The notes: generated by a model from the letters alone, not told the origin. A DNA stretch of 64,000 bases from CAJCJE01 sp963818685 (GCA_963818685.1 CAWFTJ010000007.1:434001-498000), one strand, 5' to 3'. Positions 1-7,489 are shown, counted from the first letter of the stretch. A program made the numbers and translations.

Positions 1-1071
1 GACGTGCACGACGCCGTCACGATCCTGTCCAGGGCCAGCCTGGTGGCCAGGATCGGCGACGACCGGTACCGGCTCACCAAGCTGCTAGCCGCGCACGCGG
101 CCGGCAAGGCCGATGCCGAAGACGGCGCGGAGCTGCGCTCGGGTTTCCTGCGCCACTACCGGGACCTCGGGCTGCGCTGCGCGGAAACAATCACGCCGAA
201 CCGAGGTTGGCTCGCCGCCCCGGTCGAGCCGTTGACCGGCGACGATGCCAAACCGACCGCACGAGCGTGGCTCGCGGCCGAGGAACCCAACCTCGCCGTG
301 TCCGTCGAGGCTGCGGACGACCGGACCGCGGTCGAGCTGTGTCTCGCCTTGTGGCCGCTGTACATCCGAGGCGAACACTCCGGCCGGATGGTCGAGACCT
401 ATCGGCTTGGCGTGACGAAAGCGCTGGCGCTCGGCGATGACCAACTACTCTCGGTGCTGCGCACCCAACTCGGTTTCGGCTACCGCCAGCAGCGGGACTG
501 GTCGCGCGCGGCCGAGGCGTTCACCGAGGCCAGGAACACCACGTCCGCGGCCGCGAACGCGACGGCCGTCGAAGGATTCGGCCTGATGCGCCGCGAGCAG
601 GGCGATTTCGCCGCCGCCGAGGTCCTGCTGCGGATCAATGTCGAACTCGCCGAGGCGATGGGCGCGTCGCCGCGCAGGCGCGCCATGGCCGATTTCCACT
701 ACGCGACAGTCCTCGAACCCGACGCGGCTTTGCCCATGCTCGCTGAGGCCCGTGAGTTCTTCGAGCAGGCGCGGGAGGAGGAGAACCTGGTCAAGATCGA
801 CCTGTGGCGCGGGCGCAAGCTCATCGCACGCGGCGACGCGGCCCTCGCGCTGCCGGTCCTCGACGCGGCCGCGCGACTGGCCGAGCGGATACCGGCCCGC
901 CGCGAACAGGGCCAGATCCTGCGCGAACTCGCCGACGCCGAGCCGGCCAACGCGGAAACGCACCTGCGCGCGGCACTGAAGATCTGCCAGCTCGCCGGCC
1001 TGGTACAGGACATCGTCTCCGTTCGAACCCGGATGGCCGAACTCGGCCTGACACCGGACGAACGGCCCTAA
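1..1071 (+). CDS. C-terminal part of a STAND/NB-ARC-type TPR protein (5' end outside window)
   Basis: The frame is open from the first base, so the start lies upstream. The first 40 residues (around RYRLTKLLAAHA) resemble the winged-helix segment that follows an NB-ARC ATPase, where RYRLHDLLRxHA-like strings are common. The rest is helical and alanine/arginine rich, with tetratricopeptide-like repeats (GYRQQRDWSRAAEAF at about residue 160, MRREQGDFAAAEVLL at about 200). The family works as a signal-sensing ATPase with a TPR sensor, as in AfsR-like regulators and bacterial NLR-like defence proteins. The P-loop cannot be seen here. The next gene begins 40 bp downstream on the same strand and ends in a putative amyloid signalling motif, which favours the NLR-like reading. 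An AfsR/SARP-type regulator is the alternative. Confidence 0.75.
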   Translation, partial: DVHDAVTILSRASLVARIGDDRYRLTKLLAAHAAGKADAEDGAELRSGFLRHYRDLGLRCAETITPNRGWLAAPVEPLTGDDAKPTARAWLAAEEPNLAVSVEAADDRTAVELCLALWPLYIRGEHSGRMVETYRLGVTKALALGDDQLLSVLRTQLGFGYRQQRDWSRAAEAFTEARNTTSAAANATAVEGFGLMRREQGDFAAAEVLLRINVELAEAMGASPRRRAMADFHYATVLEPDAALPMLAEAREFFEQAREEENLVKIDLWRGRKLIARGDAALALPVLDAAARLAERIPARREQGQILRELADAEPANAETHLRAALKICQLAGLVQDIVSVRTRMAELGLTPDERP

Positions 1072-1110
1072 TATTTGTTGGCACATCCCGCTGAACCGAT
1101 GGAGTTGACC

Positions 1111-1461
1111 ATGCCGGATTCCATGCTGATCGCGATCGCCACCACGTTGGCCACCAGGGCGGCGGGGTCACTGTTCGATCTGGTGAAGGCGAAGCTGACC
1201 AGGCGGGGCAGCAAGGACGTTGCCGTGCTGGATGCCGCTGTCGCGGCCGGGCCGGAGTCGGCGGAGGCAGGACAGCTGGCCGAGGCGCTTGAGGTGGCGC
1301 GGCAGGAGGACGGCGAGTTCGCCGAGCAGCTGCGCGAGGAGTGGCAGAAGATCATCTCGGTGCAGGCGGGCACGGGCAGCGTGACCCAGACGATCAGCGG
1401 AACCGTCACCGGCAAGGTCGTCCAGGCGCGCGACATCCAGGGCGGTATCACCTTCAACTGA
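1111..1461 (+). CDS. Small effector-like protein with C-terminal RHIM/BASS-like amyloid motif
   Basis: A 116-residue protein. The ATG at 1111 is preferred over an in-frame ATG at 1099 because GGAG (1101-1104) sits six bases before it. The N-terminal 30 residues form a hydrophobic, amphipathic helical stretch (MLIAIATTLATRAAGSLFDL), the middle is charged helix, and the tail reads GTVTGKVVQARDIQGGITFN. That tail has the VVQAxxIxGGV pattern of actinobacterial amyloid signalling motifs related to RHIM (the BASS3 type). Small helical membrane-targeting (Bell-like) domains with such tails are described as cell-death effectors switched on by an adjacent NLR-like protein carrying a matching motif. 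The neighbour at 1-1071 fits that arrangement but its N-terminus is not visible. Function is inferred from motif and context. Confidence 0.7.
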   Translation: MPDSMLIAIATTLATRAAGSLFDLVKAKLTRRGSKDVAVLDAAVAAGPESAEAGQLAEALEVARQEDGEFAEQLREEWQKIISVQAGTGSVTQTISGTVTGKVVQARDIQGGITFN

Positions 1462-1573
1462 CTCGGTTACCGAAACGTTATATAGCCTGTGCTTGCCTCG
1501 CTGCTTTACATCGCGCACGCTCATGTAAAGCAGTGCGACATCGAGTCGCGTGTTGTCAAGCGAGGTGGGTCGG

Positions 1574-2770
1574 ATGCGCGAAGGGTCCCTTTCCGGGCGG
1601 GCGACGATCACCTCGGACGAACAACGTCCCGACTGGCGCGACAAAAAGCGCTACCTGTGGCTGCTCGGCGCGGTCGTGCCGCTGTTCCTGTTCGCGGGCT
1701 GGGGCCTGGTGAACCTCACCGGAGCCGGACTGTTCTGGTGGCTGGGCCCGATCTTCGTCTATGTGATCATCCCGATCCTGGACCGGTTCTTCGGCGACGA
1801 CCCGAGCAATCCACCCGAGGAGATCGTCGCCTGGCTCGAACGCGACCGCTACTACCGCTTCGTCACCTACGCGTTCCTGCCCATCCAGTACATCGCGTTG
1901 TTCACCGGCTTCTGGCTGATGACAAGGCACGGCGGCCTCGGCGTCGTCGACCGGCTCGGCATCGCGTTCACCCTCGGTTCCTTGAACGGCATCGCGATCA
2001 ACACCGCGCACGAGATGGGACACAAGAAGGAGCACCTGGAGCGCTGGTTCGCCCGCGTCGCACTCGCGCCCAGCGGCTACGGCCACTTCTTCATCGAGCA
2101 CAACCGAGGCCACCACGTCCGCGTCGCGACCCCCGAAGATCCGGCGTCGAGCCGGCTCGGCGAGTCGTTCTGGGCGTTCTGGCCACGCACCGTCCACGGC
2201 GGTTTCCGCAACTCGTGGCAGTTGGAGAAGCGCAGGCTGCGGCGGATGGGCAAGCGCACCTGGACACCGCGCAACGACGTGCTCAACGCGTGGGCCATGA
2301 CCGTGGTGCTGTGGACCGTGCTGATCGTGCTGTTCGGCGTCGGCATCGTGCCCTACCTGCTGCTCCAGGCCGTGTTCGCGTTCAGCCTGCTTGAGGCCGT
2401 CAACTACGTGGAGCACTACGGCCTGCGCCGCGAGCAACTGCCGAGCGGTCGTTATGAGCGGGTCACGCCCAAGCACAGCTGGAACAACAACCACATCGTC
2501 ACGAACCTGTTCCTGTACCAGTTGCAGCGGCACAGCGACCACCACGCCAACCCCACCCGCCGCTACCAGGCGCTGCGCCACTTCGAGGAATCGCCGCAGC
2601 TGCCGAGCGGCTACGCGTCCATGATCGTGCTCTGCTACTTCCCGCCGCTGTGGCGTCGCGTGATGGACAAGCGCGTGCTCGCCCACTTCGACGGCGACAT
2701 CACCCGAGCCAACATCCACCCGCGCAAACGCGCGACGATCATCGCCGTAGTGCCGCATGGGCGCCGGTGA
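1574..2770 (+). CDS. alkB: Alkane 1-monooxygenase
   Basis: A 398-residue integral membrane di-iron hydroxylase that converts n-alkanes to 1-alkanols using rubredoxin-delivered electrons. The eight-histidine pattern is complete: HEMGH (146-150), EHNRGHH (175-181) and RHSDHH (319-324), plus the AlkB signature NYVEHYGL (277-284). Hydrophobic membrane segments lie near residues 29-50, 55-70, 98-116, 128-143 and 240-275. The ATG at 1574 follows GAGGTGG (1562-1568). The length matches the roughly 400-residue actinobacterial AlkB. The rubredoxin gene overlaps its stop codon and a TetR gene follows, the usual actinobacterial alkane operon order. No rubredoxin reductase is present, so that partner must be encoded elsewhere. 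Confidence 0.96.
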   Translation: MREGSLSGRATITSDEQRPDWRDKKRYLWLLGAVVPLFLFAGWGLVNLTGAGLFWWLGPIFVYVIIPILDRFFGDDPSNPPEEIVAWLERDRYYRFVTYAFLPIQYIALFTGFWLMTRHGGLGVVDRLGIAFTLGSLNGIAINTAHEMGHKKEHLERWFARVALAPSGYGHFFIEHNRGHHVRVATPEDPASSRLGESFWAFWPRTVHGGFRNSWQLEKRRLRRMGKRTWTPRNDVLNAWAMTVVLWTVLIVLFGVGIVPYLLLQAVFAFSLLEAVNYVEHYGLRREQLPSGRYERVTPKHSWNNNHIVTNLFLYQLQRHSDHHANPTRRYQALRHFEESPQLPSGYASMIVLCYFPPLWRRVMDKRVLAHFDGDITRANIHPRKRATIIAVVPHGRR

Positions 2771-2949
2771 GCAGGTTTCGCTGCGAGGTCTGCGACTACG
2801 TCTATGACGAGGACCATGGTGAGCCGAGGGAGGGCTTCCCGGCCGGCACGCCGTGGTCGGAGGTGCCCGATGACTGGTGCTGCCCGGACTGCGGTGTCCG
2901 CGAGAAAATCGACTTCCTCCCGGCAAACGCCGGACCGAGCCACGTCTGA
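2767..2949 (+). CDS. Rubredoxin (AlkG type), electron donor to AlkB
   Basis: A 60-residue one-iron electron carrier. Iron ligands are CEVC (C6, C9) and CPDC (C39, C42), with the aromatic and proline core (YVYD, GFPAGTPW, VPDDWCCPDC) typical of AlkG-type rubredoxins. It starts at GTG 2767, whose last two bases belong to the alkB stop codon (GTGA overlap), so it is translationally coupled to alkB. The cytoplasmic protein shuttles electrons from a rubredoxin reductase to AlkB. Only one rubredoxin is present here, while rhodococci often have two. Its last codons run into a 15-bp tandem repeat that continues into the next gene. Confidence 0.95.
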   Translation: MSRFRCEVCDYVYDEDHGEPREGFPAGTPWSEVPDDWCCPDCGVREKIDFLPANAGPSHV

Positions 2950-2985
2950 CCGGTCCATGCCTGACCGGGCCACGCCTGACACGGT
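2941..2985 (+). repeat. Three imperfect 15-bp tandem repeats at the rubredoxin/TetR junction
   Basis: Units CACGTCTGACCGGTC, CATGCCTGACCGGGC and CACGCCTGACACGGT lie head to tail. They span the rubredoxin stop codon and the TetR start codon. The 15-bp period keeps frame. This looks like local duplication rather than a binding site, though a regulatory role cannot be excluded. Confidence 0.7.
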
Positions 2986-3559
2986 GCCCTACCCGGATGC
3001 CGCGCGCGGCCTGCTCCGCGACACGATCATCGCAGCGGTCGACGAGCTGGCGCGGTCGCGGGGCTGGTCGGCGACCACCATGTCGCAGGTCGCCGAGGTC
3101 GCCGGGGTCAGCAGGCAGACCGTCTACAACGAGTTCGGTTCGCGCCAGGCGCTCGTCGAAGCCTATGTCACCCGCGAGGTGGAGAACCTGGTCGCCGAGG
3201 TCGAGTCCGCCGTGCGCGAACACGCCGACGACCCGTCCGCCGCGCTGCTCGCCGCGTTCGGCCTTTTCCTTCGGCTCGCCTCCGACGAGCCGATCGTCCG
3301 CATCATCGTCGCGGACGCGGAGAGCAGTCACCTGATGCGCCTGCTCACCAACCTCGGCACCTCGGTCGCGGACGACCGCATCGCGCGGCTGATCACCGAC
3401 GTCTGGCCGCAGGTCGGCTCCGAGGACGCCGAACTGCTCGCCGACTCCCTGGTACGCCTTGCCATCAGCCACGCGGTCGCGCCGGCCACCGACCCGGAAA
3501 CCACCAGCCGCAACGTCACCCGACTCGTCGGCCCGCTGATCCGCGAAATTCTCGGTTAG
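2957..3559 (+). CDS. TetR-family regulator of the alkane operon
   Basis: A 200-residue regulator with an N-terminal HTH (TTMSQVAEVAGVSRQTVYNEF, about residues 39-59) and a divergent helical ligand domain. It follows rubredoxin by 7 bp, in the position of the AlkU/AlkX-type TetR repressors of Rhodococcus and Gordonia alkane operons. By analogy it represses alkB and is released by alkane oxidation products such as fatty acids. The ATG at 2957 is chosen because upstream in-frame codons overlap the rubredoxin reading frame. The 3' end overlaps the convergent amidotransferase gene by 44 bp. No clear palindromic operator was seen upstream of alkB. Confidence 0.88.
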   Translation: MPDRATPDTVPYPDAARGLLRDTIIAAVDELARSRGWSATTMSQVAEVAGVSRQTVYNEFGSRQALVEAYVTREVENLVAEVESAVREHADDPSAALLAAFGLFLRLASDEPIVRIIVADAESSHLMRLLTNLGTSVADDRIARLITDVWPQVGSEDAELLADSLVRLAISHAVAPATDPETTSRNVTRLVGPLIREILG

Positions 3560-4271
3560 CCTCGTCGCGTTCGGCGACAGGCTCGTCCAGCCACTCCCCG
3601 ATGATGCGGGCCGCGCCGCTGGTCAGGGCGGGTCCGGCGGCAGCCGCTTCGCGGCGCAGCGTCTCGGGGTGGATGCCGGCATGGGCCAGTGCTTCGGCAT
3701 GGCCGATAAGCCAACGCTCGATGTCCCTGGAGTCGGTTTCGAGGTGGAACTGGAGTCCCAGGATGTTGGGCCCTGCCGCGAATGCCTGGTTCGCGCAGTG
3801 GGGTGTCGATGCCAGCCGGACCGCGCCGTCGGGGACCGCGAACTGGTCGTTGTGCCAGTGCAGCACGGGCACGTTCGCAAGGTGGCGCAGGGGCGAGTGG
3901 CCTGCCTGCGGGGTGAGCGTCAGTGGCGCGTAGCCGATCTCTGTGTGTCCGGAGGCCGTGACGTCGGCGCCAAGAGCGCGGGCGAGCAGCTGAGCACCGA
4001 GGCAGATGCCGAGGGTTCGCCGACCGAGCTGGACGCGGGCCCGGATGGCGCGGAACTCGCACCGCAGGAACGGGTAGCGGTCCTCGTCGTTGGCGCCTAT
4101 CGGTCCGCCGAGCACCACGAGGAGATCGGCCGCGCCGACGGCTGCTTCGTCGATCTCGTCGATGCCGGCGTCAAGATAACGAACGCTGTAGCCGCGCTCG
4201 GCCAGGAGTGGATGGATGAGGCCGAGGTCCTCGAAGGCGAGGTGCCGGATGGCCAGGGCGGTCTTCGTCAT
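3516..4271 (-). CDS. Class I glutamine amidotransferase domain protein (GuaA/PuuD-like)
   Basis: A 251-residue stand-alone GATase1 domain. The nucleophile elbow is LGICLGAQLL (C90). The catalytic histidine and glutamate are in LQFHLETD (H176, E178). VVLGGPIGANDED forms the oxyanion side. Proteins of this type are annotated as GMP-synthase-like amidotransferases, and many act as gamma-glutamyl hydrolases or are uncharacterised. The substrate cannot be told. It lies downstream of an SDR and a VOC protein on the same strand, with a 75-bp gap, so it may be the last gene of that transcript. It overlaps the TetR gene tail to tail. Confidence 0.85.
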   Translation of the reverse strand: MTKTALAIRHLAFEDLGLIHPLLAERGYSVRYLDAGIDEIDEAAVGAADLLVVLGGPIGANDEDRYPFLRCEFRAIRARVQLGRRTLGICLGAQLLARALGADVTASGHTEIGYAPLTLTPQAGHSPLRHLANVPVLHWHNDQFAVPDGAVRLASTPHCANQAFAAGPNILGLQFHLETDSRDIERWLIGHAEALAHAGIHPETLRREAAAAGPALTSGAARIIGEWLDEPVAERDEANREFRGSAGRRVG

Positions 4272-4346
4272 GTCGGTAGGAAGCCCTTCGGTTGGCGCGG
4301 TGCAGCGGTGTTGCGGGGCGTGCTTACGGGTCCTGCTTTCGTGGCA

Positions 4347-5108
4347 TCAGGTGCGGAGGTATGAGGCGCCGTTGAGGTCGAGCACCGCTCCGGATGACCA
4401 GGCGGCTTCCGGTGAAGCCAGGTAGAGCACGGCGGCGGCCACTTCCTCGGGTGTCCCGACGCGCCCGAACGGGCTCTGGCTCCGCAACCCCTCGCCTTCG
4501 GCGCCGGTCACCTTGGCGGCCTGCCGTTCGGTCGCGACGAAACCCGGCGCCACGGACGTCACCGCGATGCCGTGCGGTGCCAGCGCGACGGCCATCGACT
4601 GTCCGAAAGCGTGCAGTGCGGCCTTGCTCGCGCCGTAGGCGGGAAAGTCGGGCTCACCCCGGAAAGCCCCTCGGGAACCGATGTTGACGATGCTGCCTGT
4701 CCCGCCTCGGTCGATGAGGTGCCGGGCGACGCCATAGGTCAGGTTCGCCGCACCGAGCAGATTGACATCGACCATGTGGTGCCAGATCCGCTGCCAGTCC
4801 ACATAGGACACCTCGGTGACGGAGTGGCGGTTGTCCTCGGACGGCGCGGCGGCCGCGTTGTTGACCAGGACGTCGATCCCGCCCAACGTCCGCACCGCGT
4901 CCTCGACGATGTCCAGCGCCGCTCGCGGATCGCCGAGGTCGCCCCCGAAAAGGGCGTGTCCGGAACCGGGCAGGCGCAGCAACGTTTCCTCCGCGTCCCC
5001 TCGGTTGGCCGCGTAGTGCACGCCGACACGATCACCGCGCTCGGCGAACGCCAGCGCCACCGCCCGACCGATTCCCCGCGACGCTCCCGTGACCAGCACC
5101 CGCCTCAT
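4347..5108 (-). CDS. SDR-family NAD(P)-dependent oxidoreductase
   Basis: A 253-residue classical short-chain dehydrogenase. The cofactor motif GASRGIG is at residues 8-14, followed by the NNAAAA, SIVNIGS and YGASK catalytic segments and a C-terminal SGAVLDLNGASYLR. The start at 5108 overlaps the stop of the upstream VOC gene by ATGA, so the two are coupled. An in-frame upstream extension to 5189 lies inside the VOC gene and is discarded. It resembles 3-oxoacyl-ACP reductase (FabG)-like sugar or ketone reductases. Together with the VOC gene it is probably controlled by the divergent GntR at 5598. Confidence 0.88.
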   Translation of the reverse strand: MRRVLVTGASRGIGRAVALAFAERGDRVGVHYAANRGDAEETLLRLPGSGHALFGGDLGDPRAALDIVEDAVRTLGGIDVLVNNAAAAPSEDNRHSVTEVSYVDWQRIWHHMVDVNLLGAANLTYGVARHLIDRGGTGSIVNIGSRGAFRGEPDFPAYGASKAALHAFGQSMAVALAPHGIAVTSVAPGFVATERQAAKVTGAEGEGLRSQSPFGRVGTPEEVAAAVLYLASPEAAWSSGAVLDLNGASYLRT

Positions 5109-5527
5109 CGCGCGAACACCATCGACTCGTCGCGGAACGCCTTGAACTCCAGCGCGTTGCCGGCCGGATCGTGGAGGAACATCGTCCACTGTTCCGCCGG
5201 CTCACCGCGGAAGCGGAGACAGGGCTCGATGACGAACTCGGCGCCCGCCGCGCGGAGCCGGTCGGCGAGCTTGTGGAAGTCCTCGGTCGACAGCAGCAGC
5301 CCGAAGTGCGGAATGGGGACTGTCTTCCCGTCGACCGCGCTGGCCCCCGCGGACACGGGACCACCGGGGACCACGTGCGTCACCAGTTGGTGGCCGTGCA
5401 GGTCCCAGTCGACCCAGTGGTCGGTGGAACGCCCCTCGTTCAGCCCGAGGGCGCCGCCGTAAAACCGGCGCGCGGTGTTCAGGTCATCGACCGGTATGGC
5501 CAGGTGGACAGCGGGACGCACGGACAT
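5105..5527 (-). CDS. VOC-superfamily protein (glyoxalase/bleomycin resistance/dioxygenase fold)
   Basis: A 140-residue protein with two beta-alpha-beta-beta-beta modules. It opens with VHLAIPVDDLNTARRFYGGA and contains FGLLLSTEDFHKLADRL and the typical WTMFLHDPAGNALEFKAF ending, where the E is a metal-ligand position. VOC members are glyoxalases, extradiol dioxygenases, epimerases or drug-binding proteins; the substrate is not evident. AAGGAG (about 5536-5541) precedes the ATG at 5527. It is the first gene of a two- or three-gene transcript divergent from a GntR regulator. Confidence 0.87.
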   Translation of the reverse strand: MSVRPAVHLAIPVDDLNTARRFYGGALGLNEGRSTDHWVDWDLHGHQLVTHVVPGGPVSAGASAVDGKTVPIPHFGLLLSTEDFHKLADRLRAAGAEFVIEPCLRFRGEPAEQWTMFLHDPAGNALEFKAFRDESMVFAR

Positions 5528-5574
5528 GTCTTACGGCTCCTTCACTCGATGCCGTCAAATCTTGCGCCGCTTGA

Positions 5575-5598
5575 TGTCCGAATGTCAACATTAGGACA
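5575..5598. promoter_or_regulatory. 24-bp inverted repeat: probable GntR operator between divergent genes
   Basis: Arms TGTCCnAATGT and ACATTnGGACA are separated by CA and match at every paired base except the n position. The repeat ends on the A of the GntR start codon. On the minus strand it contains TTGACA, which with an 18-bp spacer precedes CAAGAT, a reasonable -35/-10 for the VOC-SDR transcript. Binding here would block both that promoter and initiation of the regulator. Confidence 0.75.
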
Positions 5599-6275
5599 TG
5601 GTCGTCACACCGCTCCCCAAGGCCAGTCGTCGCGGGCTGGCGCACGAGGCTGCCGATCTCATCCGCGAGGCGATCTTCACCGGCCACTTCCCACCCGGGT
5701 CGCCGCTGCGTGAAGTCGAACTCGCCGCCTCACTGGGAGTCAGCCGCGGCTCGGTCCGTGAAGGACTCGCGCTCCTCGAACGAGAGGGGCTCATCCGCAG
5801 CGTCTGGCATCGCGGCACCACCGTCGTCGAGGTCACCCCGCAAGACGTCGAGGAGGTCTACGCCCTGCGCGCCGCGCTGGACCGTCTCGCGGCGACGAGC
5901 GCGCAGCGCAACGCGACTGCCGACCAGTTGACCGAACTCGACGCCCTCGTCCACCAGATGTCGGAAGAGATCGCCGGCGAAGCGTCCGGGACGAGGCTGC
6001 TCGCGCTCGACATCGCCTTCCACGACCGGATCTACGACGCCGCGAACAACCGCAGGCTGGGCGAGGCATGGCGGGCGGTGCGCTCGCAGACGTACCTGTT
6101 CCAACTCCGCCGTATCGCCCTCGGCTACGAGCACTACCGCGCTCGCGTCGTGGCCGAGCACCGCGAACTGGTGACGCTCCTACGCTCCGACGACCGCGAG
6201 ACGCTGGCCCGGCGCGCAGAAGAACACGTCGACTCCGCTCGCCACAGCCTGCTCACCCACCTGAAATACAATTGA
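5598..6275 (+). CDS. GntR-family regulator, FadR (FCD) subfamily
   Basis: A 225-residue regulator with an N-terminal winged helix (SPLREVELAASLGVSRGSVREGL, about residues 34-56) and a helical FCD domain carrying likely metal/ligand histidines (AFHDRIY, VAEHRELV, AEEHVDSARHSL). FCD regulators bind small carboxylates and usually repress an adjacent catabolic operon. It is divergent from the VOC-SDR genes, with a strong dyad overlapping its own start, so autoregulation and control of the neighbour are likely. The start codon abuts the operator, leaving no room for a Shine-Dalgarno sequence, so the message may be leaderless. Confidence 0.9.
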   Translation: MVVTPLPKASRRGLAHEAADLIREAIFTGHFPPGSPLREVELAASLGVSRGSVREGLALLEREGLIRSVWHRGTTVVEVTPQDVEEVYALRAALDRLAATSAQRNATADQLTELDALVHQMSEEIAGEASGTRLLALDIAFHDRIYDAANNRRLGEAWRAVRSQTYLFQLRRIALGYEHYRARVVAEHRELVTLLRSDDRETLARRAEEHVDSARHSLLTHLKYN

Positions 6276-6334
6276 CCCGATCCGATGATCCGGGCATGAT
6301 GAATGGCGCACAACATCGAACACCGGAGGAAGAA

Positions 6335-6436
6335 ATGACCGCGCGGAAGCAACAGTCACACCGCCGCTATCGCGGCATGTTGTGCGCTGCCGTGCCGTCG
6401 CTTTCCGCCATTGACTGCACCGGCTCCCCGCCGTGA
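6335..6436 (+). CDS. Possible 33-residue small ORF or leader peptide
   Basis: ATG at 6335 follows an excellent ribosome-binding site (GGAGGAAGAA), giving a basic N-terminus (MTARKQQSHRRYRG) and the tail LSAIDCTGSPP. It has one TTG codon, two TGC codons and no recognisable domain. A hairpin (TGACAC, loop CACCC, GTGTCA) overlaps its stop, and a strong terminator begins about 25 bp further on, followed by a tRNA gene. Leader-peptide attenuation is possible, but no structural gene follows directly. A chance ORF is the alternative. Confidence 0.4.
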   Translation: MTARKQQSHRRYRGMLCAAVPSLSAIDCTGSPP

Positions 6437-6460
6437 CACCACCCGTGTCATGACAAAGGG

Positions 6461-6500
6461 AGCCGCCCATCGGGGAACCGATCAGGGCGGCTTTCTCTAT
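6461..6500 (+). terminator. Rho-independent terminator before the tRNA-Leu gene
   Basis: Stem AGCCGCCC/GGGCGGCT (6461-6468, 6485-6492) is extended by an inner ATCGG/CCGAT stem closed by a GGAA tetraloop and followed by TTCTCTATTT. It is very stable and has a partial U-tract. It ends transcription from the GntR/small-ORF side. Confidence 0.85.
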
Positions 6501-6543
6501 TTCGCGCTGCCCACAATTCGATTGATTTATTTTCCGAAAGGAG

Positions 6544-6627
6544 GCCCTCGTGGTGAAAATGGCAGACACTCGCGTTTCAAAGTCGCGTGTCCGGTACGGA
6601 CGTGCAGGTTCGAATCCTGCCGGGGGC
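6544..6627 (+). tRNA. tRNA-Leu (anticodon CAA)
   Basis: A type II tRNA of 84 nt without encoded CCA. The acceptor GCCCTCG pairs with CGGGGGC (one T-G wobble). The D arm is GTG/CAC. The anticodon loop TTCAAAG gives anticodon CAA, read as leucine UUG. The anticodon stem CGCGT/TCGCG has a U-U mismatch at its loop end. The variable arm is GTCCG-GTA-CGGAC. The T arm GCAGG/CCTGC has loop TTCGAAT. The base after the acceptor stem is T, whereas tRNA-Leu normally has A at position 73. The long variable arm and D-loop sequence favour Leu over Ser. Confidence 0.87.
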
Positions 6628-6669
6628 TCCGGCACCTGGCAGGGGACCGCCCGGCGCGCATGAGTCGAA

Positions 6670-6702
6670 TGGAGTGCCGGCCGCACGACGGCCGGCACTC
6701 CA
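6670..6702. terminator. Perfect 14-bp-arm hairpin, probable bidirectional terminator
   Basis: Arms TGGAGTGCCGGCCG and CGGCCGGCACTCCA flank loop CACGA. There is no U-tract, as often seen for I-shaped actinobacterial terminators. It lies between the tRNA gene and the 3' end of the minus-strand SDR gene, so it can serve both. Confidence 0.8.
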
Positions 6703-6763
6703 CAATGGAGGATTGGCTGACGATCAACGAGATCCTGACGGCCCGGAGGCCTCGCGGGGCGTT

Positions 6764-7489
6764 TCACCAGGGCACATTCCCCGCGTCGTCGAACAGCCCT
6801 CCGGTCGGGCCGTCGTCCGGCAGTGTGGCGAGCCGAATGGCGATCTTGGCGCCTTCCTCGGGCGTGCTGGTTCCGTGGAAGCCGTTGAGATCGGTCGCGA
6901 CGTAGCCGGGGCAGGCGTTGTTGATTTTGATGTTGGTGTCGCTCAGTTCCTTGGCGTACTGGATGGTGACCGCGTTGAGGAACGTCTTCGACGGCGAATA
7001 GGCCCCGCTGACCCCGCCGAGGTCGACCCCCGGTGTGGTCTGCAAGGTCAGGGAGGCGACGTGGCTGGACTGGTTGACGATCCGAGGGTGTTCGGAGCGG
7101 CGCAGGAGCGGCAGCATCGCGTTGGTGACCCGGACGACGCCGATCACGTTGGTCTCCACCACCGCCCGCATGCTCTCCGGCGTGACGGTCGAGGGCTCCT
7201 CCGGCCATGCCCCGGCTGTGCCGGCGTTGTTGACCAGCACGTCGAGCCGCCCGGCACGCTCCTCGATCAGTGCGGCGGCGGCCGCGACGCTCGCGTCGTC
7301 GGTCACATCGACGAACACACCGAACGCGTCGACGCCGGTCGCGCGCAGTTTCGCCACGGCGTCCTCCCTGCGCTGCTCGTCCCGTGCCCCGATTCCGACG
7401 CTCCAGCCCAGCGCACCGAGTCCGGCCGCGATCTCGTATCCGATTCCCTTGTTCGCGCCGGTGACCAGCGCAATCGTCTGTTCGCTCAT
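6764..7489 (-). CDS. SDR-family oxidoreductase (carbonyl-reductase-like)
   Basis: A 241-residue short-chain dehydrogenase. The cofactor motif GANKGIG is near residue 11, NNAG near 88, and the catalytic YSPSK near 160. The tail GLFDDAGNVPW is typical of a group of actinobacterial SDRs often paired with LysR or XRE regulators. The ATG at 7489 is preferred to 7540 because homologues begin just before the cofactor motif. It is divergent from the LysR gene at 7585, whose product probably regulates it. The SDR at 18324 is a clear relative (same GANKGIG start and MLPLLRRS segment). Confidence 0.9.
   Translation of the reverse strand: MSEQTIALVTGANKGIGYEIAAGLGALGWSVGIGARDEQRREDAVAKLRATGVDAFGVFVDVTDDASVAAAAALIEERAGRLDVLVNNAGTAGAWPEEPSTVTPESMRAVVETNVIGVVRVTNAMLPLLRRSEHPRIVNQSSHVASLTLQTTPGVDLGGVSGAYSPSKTFLNAVTIQYAKELSDTNIKINNACPGYVATDLNGFHGTSTPEEGAKIAIRLATLPDDGPTGGLFDDAGNVPW

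Noticed and set aside
1556..3472. A 638-codon minus-strand open frame opposite alkB, rubredoxin and TetR
   Set aside because: All three plus-strand genes are well supported; the antisense translation has no recognisable domain.
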